Of a stretch of DNA of 5,206 nucleotides, positions 1 through 5,206 are shown piece by piece; position 1 is the stretch's first letter, and every line of letters starts with the position of its first letter. The notes under the pieces are model-generated. The model was not told the origin of the DNA. It did not search any database and worked only from the letters and a program-made list of their open reading frames with translations. This DNA is from Methanosarcinales archaeon (GTDB lineage: Archaea > Halobacteriota > Methanosarcinia > Methanosarcinales > Methanogasteraceae). Location of the stretch: contig DAOUXE010000125.1 of the NCBI GenBank assembly GCA_030666765.1, positions 1 to 5,206 on the forward strand, written 5' to 3'. A program made the translations under genes and the position numbers.

Positions 1-207
1 GCATGCGTTTACAGACACAACGGGAATTGCTGAAAAATGGCAAGGTTTTGGGATGTGGAACTCACCCGAATATGGAGAGTTTTCATCACCCCAGGTTGCA
101 TCCGCTTTGATCAGTTCAATATCAGGCTCGACCATAGTCTTTGTGATACGGAGTTCAACAACACTGTGGTGGCTTCTTAAAATCGTTATCGTTCGGACTA
201 CAAGCAT
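1..207 (-). CDS. Partial unknown protein, possible toxin partner of the upstream antitoxin-like gene
   Basis: This frame opens with ATG at 207-205 and stays open for 69 codons to the window edge, so only the N-terminus is visible (MLVVRTITIL...). A perfect GAGGAG ribosome binding site lies 8 bases upstream. The start overlaps the end of the preceding small gene by 10 bases, as is common in toxin-antitoxin pairs. The visible part reads as a short strand-rich segment (SVVELRITKTMVEPDIELIK). It loosely recalls the N-terminus of TumE/DUF6516-type toxins, but the diagnostic part of that family (the FRYDNAPHH-like stretch) would lie outside the window. I do not recognise the family with confidence. 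The plus strand is also open here, so coding is supported mainly by the binding site and the gene arrangement. Confidence 0.42.
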   Translation of the reverse strand, partial: MLVVRTITILRSHHSVVELRITKTMVEPDIELIKADATWGDENSPYSGEFHIPKPCHFSAIPVVSVNAC

Positions 208-515
208 CCGGACGACTCCTCGTGAGCGGATTTCCAGTAATGATATGCGCCGGAGTATGCATTCCATTCAATGTAGTCGTCCCATCTTTCAAAATCTTCC
301 TTATCAGCAGAATTGAGTTGCTGTTCAAAATCTTCAAAAATAACACCATATTTTATCTCGAATTTCTGCATAGCCGCCCCATATTCTTTCATTTTGGACA
401 AACTCAAATCGTGAACCATGTTTACGATAGCCGATCTTTCATTCTCGAATAAACCACGGTGCACCAGACTTGAGATAGGATTCCAGACATCTTTGGGGAT
501 CGTTACGGTTTCCAT
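198..515 (-). CDS. Small antitoxin-like protein with RHH-like N-terminus and WDDYIEW tail
   Basis: A 105-aa protein. Residues 1-10 (METVTIPKDV) look like the DNA-binding strand of a ribbon-helix-helix fold. They are followed by two predicted helices (about 11-23 and 25-42; NERSAIVNMVHDL in the second). The C-terminal half is acidic and aromatic, with KYGVIFEDFE at 55-64 and EDFERWDDYIEW at 73-84. I associate this pattern with small archaeal proteins encoded next to toxin-like genes; that association is from memory. The probable role is to bind its own promoter and neutralise a partner protein. I chose ATG at 515 because AGGTG lies 6 bases upstream; an in-frame GTG at 524 would add MLC but leaves no room for that site. 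The gene ends in TAG inside the start of the next frame. It is separated from the helicase operon by a gene-free gap, so it is probably transcribed on its own. Confidence 0.72.
   Translation of the reverse strand: METVTIPKDVWNPISSLVHRGLFENERSAIVNMVHDLSLSKMKEYGAAMQKFEIKYGVIFEDFEQQLNSADKEDFERWDDYIEWNAYSGAYHYWKSAHEESSGCL
216..221 (-). promoter_or_regulatory. Ribosome binding site GAGGAG for the left-edge gene
   Basis: On the minus strand GAGGAG ends 8 bases before the ATG at 207. It lies inside the 3' end of the preceding gene, so the downstream gene is likely translated from the same mRNA. It is the main reason for choosing this start and for treating the left-edge frame as a gene. Confidence 0.5.
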
Positions 516-521
516 ACATAA

Positions 522-526
522 CACCT
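522..526 (-). promoter_or_regulatory. Ribosome binding site AGGTG that fixes the antitoxin-like start
   Basis: AGGTG on the minus strand is followed by a 6-base spacer and ATG at 515. It overlaps the alternative GTG codon at 524-522, which argues against that codon as the start. No convincing TATA box or -10/-35 pair could be singled out upstream. Confidence 0.5.
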
Positions 527-571
527 GCCACTAAAAACAGTGTTTCGAATAAGACATAGCACTTATCTATC

Positions 572-605
572 ACATCAGTTCCTCCAATACATCAGTTCTT
601 CCAAT
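572..605. repeat. Imperfect 17-base tandem duplication
   Basis: Two adjacent 17-base units, ACATCAGTTCCTCCAAT at 572-588 and ACATCAGTTCTTCCAAT at 589-605, differ at one base. Seventeen is not a multiple of three. On the minus strand the first copy read ends LEELM and the second is shifted into YWRN and a stop. With only one copy the frame would end LEELM and TGA. The two copies sit within the apparent gene remnant between the helicase and the antitoxin-like gene. Confidence 0.85.
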
Positions 606-680
606 TCTTCTGTTTCGAGGTTATTGAATTATGAGATCAGAAGGATGTGGCGGATGCGGAAGCGTGACGGTTTCTATCAA
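575..680 (-). pseudogene. Possible remnant of a second small antitoxin-like gene
   Basis: On the minus strand codons from 677 read IETVTLPHP, closely like METVTIPKD at the start of the intact neighbour; 16 of the first 21 bases match. The frame then stops with TAA at 623-621. Skipping one base (position 626) continues into NNLETEELEELMYWRN and a TGA at 577-575, a charged helical tail plausible for a small antitoxin. The first codon of the match is ATA, with only a TTG before it and no good ribosome binding site. What is seen is a start-like segment, a one-base frame break, a short acidic helix and a tandem duplication at the end. That this is a decayed and internally deleted paralogue is inference. 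The rest of the 186-base gap (516-701) shows no RNA gene or strong terminator. Confidence 0.35.
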
Positions 681-701
681 ATGGTACCGTCCGAAAACCC
701 C

Positions 702-2372
702 TCAGAAATACCTGATCTGATACCTGTACCCCTGCTCCACCAAAAAGAGCTGACGATTGCTCCCGAACGTCTGTTCAACGGTACCTTTCGAGACCAGTGT
801 GTAGAAATGAGACGCATGTTCCTTCGGACGAAGAATGCGCCCCAATCGTTGCGCTTCCTCCTGACGTGAACCGTAAGTACCCGATATCTGGATCATGACA
901 CTGGCGTCAGGCAGATCCACGGAAAAGTTTGCGACCTTGGATACAACAAGCGTGTTAATCTCCCCCTTCCTGAATTGATCGTAGAGCTTCTCCCGATCGT
1001 CCTGTTTGGTCTTGCCAGTGATTATCGGAAGATCCAGTGACTTTGCAAGCTTCTCCAGCTGCGAGATGTACTGACCGATGACAAGGATGCTCTCACCTGC
1101 GTGGTTCTCCAGGAGTTCGCACACAAGTTCTTTTTTGCGCTCGTTCTCTGCTGCGATGCGAAACTTGGCACGTTTATCGGCATGGGCGTACGTAAGCTCC
1201 TCTTCAGGTGAAAGAGGGACGCGATACTCGGTACAGATGGCTTCTGCGATATAGCCACGACTCTCAAGCGTCTTCCACGGGACATCGTATCGCTTCGGAC
1301 CGATCAGTGCAAAGACATCATCCTCTTTCCCATCTTCGCGAACCAGTGTTGCGGTCAGCCCGAGCCGCCGTCTGGCTTGAATTGCCGTTGTTGCACGAAA
1401 TACCGGAGCCGGGAGTATATGCACTTCGTCATATATAATTAGCCCCCAGTTGTGCTCGGTAAAGATCTCCAGGTTGTGAAGTGGACTATCCTTTGTTTTA
1501 CGATGTGTCAGCATCTGGTATGTGGTGATTGTTATCGGCTTGATCTCTTTTTTGCGCCCTGTATACTCGCCGATGTCCGCTTCGTTGATGTGAGTCTTAG
1601 AGATAAGTTCATCGCGCCACTGCTGAACCGAGACCGTATTGGTGGCGATTATCAATGTGTAACTTGATATCTGAGCTATCGTTCCAAGCCCTATAATCGT
1701 CTTACCTGAACCGCATGGAAGAACAATCACTCCACTGCCTCCGGTCTTCTCCCCGCCACAGTAAAAGAGACCTATAGCCTCCTTTTGATAATCGCGCAGC
1801 GCAAATGAGTTGCCATCGAGATCAATGTCGCGCAAAGTGATATCGAACCGTTTTCCTTCCAGATATCCGCACAGGTCCTTTACCGGGTATCCCGCCTTTA
1901 TCAATGCGTGCTTAAGATCGCCGCGTCTTGCTTGCGGTACGAAGAGTCCGGGAATGCTGTCGTTATCCGCCCAGAAGTCTCTCAAGGACTCATTGTTACG
2001 GATTCGTTCCAGAATGCGGGAGTCTGTAACAACAAGCTCCAGGAGGTCCTCCGCGGCTTCGGCTTTCTGCAAGACCAGCTTGCCATACGTCTCATACCAC
2101 TCCCTCATATCGACGATGACATTTGACGGAACGCTGTAACGCGAGAACTCTTCAAGACCGCGGGTTATCTCTTCAAACGGCACATCCAGTGCTGCTGCAT
2201 TCCAGAGCGAGAGTGGTGTTACCCGATACGTATGGATGAACTCCGGCGATTTTACCAGCTCTGCAAAAAGAGATAGGAAATCCCTGCATTCTACGTACCC
2301 TGGGTGCCCGACCTCGAGCATCAACGTACGATCGCTCTGGATTATAAGCGGCTTCTGTGGCTGTGAGCTCAT
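702..2372 (-). CDS. XPB/ERCC3-family superfamily 2 DNA helicase, bacterial type
   Basis: A 556-aa ATP-driven DNA translocase/helicase that is complete by length and motifs. Residues 8-98 form the N-terminal module typical of bacterial-type XPB (IIQSDRTLMLEV, HTYRVTPLSLWNAA). About 110-185 fits the damage-recognition-like domain. Motifs follow in order: ALRDYQ 191-196; Walker A PCGSGKT 219-225; motif Ia near IIATNTVSVQQW 241-252; DEVH 315-318; LTATLVRED 339-347, which includes the XPB RED triplet 345-347; helicase domain 2 with VIGQYISQL 431-439; motif V near 476-497; and motif VI QRLGRILRP 508-516. All catalytic residues I would expect are present. In eukaryotes XPB acts in TFIIH for repair and promoter opening; prokaryotic XPBs are thought to serve DNA repair. 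It is the last gene of the operon, starting inside the preceding stop (ATGA), with GAGGA 6 bases upstream. No Bax1-type nuclease gene lies next to it in the window. Confidence 0.95.
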   Translation of the reverse strand: MSSQPQKPLIIQSDRTLMLEVGHPGYVECRDFLSLFAELVKSPEFIHTYRVTPLSLWNAAALDVPFEEITRGLEEFSRYSVPSNVIVDMREWYETYGKLVLQKAEAAEDLLELVVTDSRILERIRNNESLRDFWADNDSIPGLFVPQARRGDLKHALIKAGYPVKDLCGYLEGKRFDITLRDIDLDGNSFALRDYQKEAIGLFYCGGEKTGGSGVIVLPCGSGKTIIGLGTIAQISSYTLIIATNTVSVQQWRDELISKTHINEADIGEYTGRKKEIKPITITTYQMLTHRKTKDSPLHNLEIFTEHNWGLIIYDEVHILPAPVFRATTAIQARRRLGLTATLVREDGKEDDVFALIGPKRYDVPWKTLESRGYIAEAICTEYRVPLSPEEELTYAHADKRAKFRIAAENERKKELVCELLENHAGESILVIGQYISQLEKLAKSLDLPIITGKTKQDDREKLYDQFRKGEINTLVVSKVANFSVDLPDASVMIQISGTYGSRQEEAQRLGRILRPKEHASHFYTLVSKGTVEQTFGSNRQLFLVEQGYRYQIRYF

Positions 2373-4090
2373 AGGGCATCCTCGATCTTGATTGTGTAAT
2401 CTAACAGTTCCTTACTGACTTTCTTTACCTCTGATTCGTAACGCTTATCAAAAGAAAGTGTCAATTCGCTCCAATCTGCAGCAACCGGGCACCGGGCAGT
2501 TATAAGCCCGTTGCGGAATTCTTCCATCAATTTTTTTGCCGGAAACTGGAATGTTATCCGGACTTCCCGTTTTATCGTCACACGCTTCTTTGTCTTTGTC
2601 TTTGCCTTCGATTTTGCTTTTGCTTTTGAAACGCCCATATCGCGTCTGGGAAATACTGTGTCTGCACCGTCGGGAAGGAGCGTAAAAGCCGAAGAGCGAT
2701 GTTTTATGTGAAGAGGGATCAACTCCTTCTGCATAAGATGCGTAAACAACTCGTCTGGTGAATGCACGATTCTGATCGCAGGCGATATGGGCTCAATCGT
2801 GAATTCGTCGATTTTGGGCAGATCTTTGTTTCCCTCAAGAAGCGCAACATTCTCATAGAGAGTAAACGCCTCTGAAGCCCCGGTCCACTCGTCGAGTTCG
2901 ATTTGAACATTCTGTGGCAGTTTCTGACCACTCATAGTCTCCAGAAGCTTGATCACATCAAAGCCGTCTCTTTCGCTCAATTGGGTCAGAACCTTCTTTT
3001 TTTGAAGTTTTAAGATGCTTGTCCTGTCCTCTGCCACAACATCCGCAAGTTTTGCCAATTGCGCAAGAATCCGAACCGGATACAATTCCGATTCCACGTG
3101 CATCTCGAAATTCGGCTGCACTGTAACTCTGGGCTCTACGACCTCCCCGCTCATCACGTGCAGGAACATGTCATTGACCCGAAACGCCTGAAGCTGATTA
3201 ATCTCGGGCAGGAGTCCTTTATATTCAGTTTTGGAATAGGCGACCTCGATATATCCTAAAATAAAGGGCAATCCTTCAAGGAACCGTTCCACAAAGCGAC
3301 CTTCCACCCGCTCAAACGAATCCGCATCATTCTCTGAAATCTGTATCTCTGCACCCCACCTCTCCTTTTGCTCCCGAAAGTTGCCATACCTGCCCTTCTC
3401 GGCATAATGTTCATATTCATACTTGGGCTTCTTTGGAATGAGAAAGAATGGATGATGTTCTTTTAGATATCGGATCAATGAGGCGGTAGTGTACCAGACA
3501 CCGGGCGTGCAGGATTGTAAAACCTTCATAATAAAACGCCTCGCTTTGCCAAAATCGAGTCCCGGTATAATACCAGTCGCCGATCCCCGAGTCGAGAACC
3601 CTGATAGCCTGCCAAGCACACTTGTCTTGTAAAACTCATTGTAGCCATCAAGATAATGTTTTACCAATACATCCTGAAGCTTCATCTCCTGCTCTATTAA
3701 CGGTAAACCGATGAACTCTTCGTATCTTTCGGCATTGACATCGATATAATTGTCAGGAAATGACGGTGCACTGCTGGTATACCCCATATATGTCCCCTCA
3801 ATGTCGTAGTCTGTGAACTTGAATGCAAGCGCCAGGCAATCGACATAACATATCCAGCCAGAATGCCCGTTTGCCTCTACTTCTTCTACCAGATAAGAAT
3901 CGCTCATGAGTTTTGCCAATCGCTTTTGATCGGACCTGTTCAACTTATTACTCCGGTGTAACCGTTTTACATCGCGCTCCCGCACATACGCAACAAAGGC
4001 ATGTAAATCATGGCGCAGATCGCACTGATTAGAAACAACGATCAGTTCGTCGATATCTGCCTGAGTTAAGTCTGGTTTTGGTCGCATCAT
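2369..4090 (-). CDS. Helicase-associated protein with XPB-N-terminal-like module
   Basis: A 573-aa protein without visible ATPase or nuclease motifs. The N-terminal region (1-65) is helical and charged. A winged-helix-like part follows around 185-217 (CTPGVWYTTASLIRYLKEHH), then a Tyr/Lys-rich stretch 218-246. Residues 262-315 have the look of the segment that precedes the module in the helicase-associated family (FLEGLPFILGYIEVAY, then LQAFRVNDMFLHVMSGE). Residues 320-405 match the XPB/Ssl2 N-terminal-like module (RVTVQPNFEMHVES, GQKLPQNVQIELDEWTG). A Lys/Ala/Thr linker (489-503) joins a last domain of about 70 residues. I recall mycobacteria having a protein of this type next to their XPB gene (Rv0862c beside Rv0861c). 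The function is unknown; a DNA-binding or helicase-regulating subunit is inferred from the operon. The start at 4090 overlaps the previous stop as ATGA, with AAGGTGAGG upstream. A second ATG follows at once. Confidence 0.88.
   Translation of the reverse strand: MMRPKPDLTQADIDELIVVSNQCDLRHDLHAFVAYVRERDVKRLHRSNKLNRSDQKRLAKLMSDSYLVEEVEANGHSGWICYVDCLALAFKFTDYDIEGTYMGYTSSAPSFPDNYIDVNAERYEEFIGLPLIEQEMKLQDVLVKHYLDGYNEFYKTSVLGRLSGFSTRGSATGIIPGLDFGKARRFIMKVLQSCTPGVWYTTASLIRYLKEHHPFFLIPKKPKYEYEHYAEKGRYGNFREQKERWGAEIQISENDADSFERVEGRFVERFLEGLPFILGYIEVAYSKTEYKGLLPEINQLQAFRVNDMFLHVMSGEVVEPRVTVQPNFEMHVESELYPVRILAQLAKLADVVAEDRTSILKLQKKKVLTQLSERDGFDVIKLLETMSGQKLPQNVQIELDEWTGASEAFTLYENVALLEGNKDLPKIDEFTIEPISPAIRIVHSPDELFTHLMQKELIPLHIKHRSSAFTLLPDGADTVFPRRDMGVSKAKAKSKAKTKTKKRVTIKREVRITFQFPAKKLMEEFRNGLITARCPVAADWSELTLSFDKRYESEVKKVSKELLDYTIKIEDAL
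2379..2383 (-). promoter_or_regulatory. Ribosome binding site GAGGA for the XPB helicase
   Basis: GAGGA on the minus strand lies 6 bases before ATG at 2372 and within the last codons of the upstream gene. With the ATGA stop/start overlap this indicates translational coupling. It supports the ATG at 2372 as the start. Confidence 0.55.
2582..2626 (-). repeat. Low-complexity Lys/Ala/Thr linker coding repeat
   Basis: Residues 489-503 of the 573-aa protein read KAKAKSKAKTKTKKR. They are encoded by short repeated AAAGCA- and AAGACA-like hexamers, a slippage-prone tract. A flexible basic linker of this kind could contact DNA backbone or tether the C-terminal domain. Reading frame is kept throughout. 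Confidence 0.8.
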
Positions 4091-5206
4091 TCAGTCCTCA
4101 CCTTCTTGATCACATGTCCTGACGCGCCCACTATTTTCTGTATCGCGGGAAGAGTGCCACAGGGAAATGCGATATAATCATCCGGAAGGGATACAAGTTG
4201 CGAACCGGTACACGACTTTTCGATCTGCACCTTGAGACTCAGATCTTTCACCTGTGCAACCATCAGGCATTCATGAATGATCTGTTTACCCCATCTCTTT
4301 TCAGCAATCTCAATTGCACTGCGAAAACCAGATGAATTTTCCCTGAGCCACTCAAAAATACCTTCTTTTCGAACAGCTGTGAGCGCATCCCCAATCTTGA
4401 TGATATTCGCGATTGCTCGCAGGTTGGCGTTATGAATATCCATGAGTGCGATCGAAGCTATCACTTCCAGTGCGGTATAAGGGATCTTCACCATATCTAG
4501 CACTACTGTACCATCGGGCGCAATTTGCAGGTACTGATCAGGCGTTGGTGCGGCTGCGTCGTCTAAGGAATCATCAGGTAACCGGTAGTATGCCGTCTTA
4601 TCCACCACGACTTTTACAAGGCAGCCCCACTCCCAGCCCGCCTCGCAGATCTGTTCGCAGGGGTGATCTACATCATCTCCTGTAAATATCTTGAGTATCA
4701 CTCCGAGACCGTCTGCGGGTAGCCATTCATGCTCTCCAAGTTGTGCGATTGCATAGAGTGCAGCATCAACGGGAGCCATATTATCGCTCGGATAACCTGA
4801 ATAACCCCGATCCTCAGTATCGGTCTTAATAGACGCACGCATGCAAGCTTTCTGCCAATCCAACAGGTATTTTGCTCTGAACTGTTCGCGCCCGATAGAC
4901 AGATTACCCTCGTTGATTGTAAGTTTGAACGACCGTCTGTCTGATTTTGATAATGGAGATGGTCTTTTTCTCTCCCCTCCCGCAAGCTCAAGCAGTTTAT
5001 CACGCAGAACTTCTCTCTTGAACTTTCCGGTTTTTTTGAATTTGGAAGCCTTGACGAGTGATGGAAGAAACTCTCCAAATTCCGGAGGAAAATAGAATCG
5101 CAAGCGTTCCATCTTGGTAGACTTTCCATATGTTTCTCGCTCTATGGCGATGAGTACACCCTTTCGCACCAGATTACTCTTCACTTTTTTGAATGTTTCT
5201 TTATAC
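4087..5206 (-). CDS. Winged-helix helicase-associated protein, 5' end beyond the window
   Basis: The frame has no stop between its first in-window GTG (5184) and the edge, and the extra codons read YKETFKK. With TFKKVKSNLVRKGVL they form a natural winged-helix recognition helix. The true start is therefore probably outside the window and the 365 aa counted from 5184 is a minimum. Numbered from that GTG: a wing-like segment and FYFPPEFGEFLPSL at 30-43; a basic stretch 49-86; a second winged-helix-like region about 137-203 (VDAALYAIAQLGEHEWLPADGL); then an XPB-N-terminal-like module at 217-305 (YLQIAPDGTVVLDM, then GIFEWLRENSSGFRSAIEI). The tail (SLPDDYIAFPCGTLPAIQ) fits the segment that follows this module in relatives. 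Three cysteines cluster at 176, 180 and 188, with no clear fourth ligand nearby. No catalytic motif is seen. It is probably a DNA-binding subunit working with the other two operon products. The TGA stop overlaps the next ATG by ATGA. Confidence 0.82.
   Translation of the reverse strand, partial: YKETFKKVKSNLVRKGVLIAIERETYGKSTKMERLRFYFPPEFGEFLPSLVKASKFKKTGKFKREVLRDKLLELAGGERKRPSPLSKSDRRSFKLTINEGNLSIGREQFRAKYLLDWQKACMRASIKTDTEDRGYSGYPSDNMAPVDAALYAIAQLGEHEWLPADGLGVILKIFTGDDVDHPCEQICEAGWEWGCLVKVVVDKTAYYRLPDDSLDDAAAPTPDQYLQIAPDGTVVLDMVKIPYTALEVIASIALMDIHNANLRAIANIIKIGDALTAVRKEGIFEWLRENSSGFRSAIEIAEKRWGKQIIHECLMVAQVKDLSLKVQIEKSCTGSQLVSLPDDYIAFPCGTLPAIQKIVGASGHVIKKVRTE
4096..4104 (-). promoter_or_regulatory. 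Ribosome binding site AAGGTGAGG for the 573-aa protein
   Basis: AAGGTGAGG on the minus strand contains GGTGA, close to the anti-Shine-Dalgarno complement. It lies 5-7 bases before ATG at 4090, inside the end of the upstream gene. It supports translational coupling through the ATGA overlap and makes initiation at 4090 or at the adjacent ATG at 4087 equally reachable. Confidence 0.6.

Noticed and set aside
666..691. Inverted repeat GACGGT/ACCGTC downstream of the helicase stop as a terminator
   Set aside because: The stem is only six pairs with a 14-base loop, does not extend, and has no T-run after it on the minus strand.
540..869. 109-codon open frame on the plus strand
   Set aside because: It lies antisense to the conserved C-terminal region of the XPB helicase and shows no family resemblance or good binding site.
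2173..2379. 68-codon frame starting at the helicase start region
   Set aside because: It is an out-of-frame shadow of the conserved helicase N-terminus, and the ATG at 2372 has the better-placed binding site.
4270..4660. Cysteine cluster in the 365-aa protein as a zinc site
   Set aside because: Only three cysteines (176, 180, 188) are close together, with irregular spacing and no obvious fourth ligand apart from a nearby His, so a metal site cannot be supported.
4698..5129. 143-codon open frame on the minus strand in another frame
   Set aside because: It is fully contained in the helicase-associated gene, has an improbable composition, and the overlapping frame has clear domain structure.
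1..5206. CRISPR array, tRNA, rRNA, insertion sequence or attachment site
   Set aside because: No regularly spaced repeats, no cloverleaf-like or rRNA-like segments, no transposase frames and no terminal inverted repeats were seen.

Overview
The window is gene-dense and, as read here, every gene lies on the minus strand. GC content looks moderate. Start sites have clear Shine-Dalgarno sequences, and three of the four stops seen are TGA. The main block resembles a bacterial-type XPB/ERCC3 helicase locus. The small protein at the left edge (RHH-like N-terminus plus a KYG...FE...WDDYIEW tail) is a type I associate with methanogenic or ANME-like archaea. An archaeon of the Methanosarcina/ANME sphere is therefore my best guess, but a bacterium is not excluded and there is no marker gene to settle it.

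Right and centre (5206 to 702, read right to left): a tight three-gene operon. The first gene is cut by the right edge, since its frame is still open at base 5206. It encodes a winged-helix protein with an XPB-N-terminal-like module near its C-terminus. It overlaps the second gene (573 aa) by the four bases ATGA. The second gene has the same layout: helical N-terminus, winged-helix part, the same module, then a Lys/Ala/Thr linker and a short C-terminal domain. It overlaps the third gene by another ATGA. The third gene is a complete XPB-family superfamily 2 helicase (556 aa) with Walker A, DEVH, RED and motif VI all present, and it carries the same module at its own N-terminus. The three products probably work together on DNA, perhaps as one complex. 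In this window the helicase lacks the archaeal partner nuclease Bax1.

Left (701 to 1): about 186 bases without an intact gene follow the helicase. They hold an imperfect 17-base tandem duplication and what looks like a broken, shortened copy of the N-terminus and tail of a small antitoxin-like gene. Next comes an intact 105-aa antitoxin-like gene. Its end overlaps the start of another reading frame that has a strong ribosome binding site and runs off the left edge. Together these look like a toxin-antitoxin type pair, with the putative toxin only partly visible.
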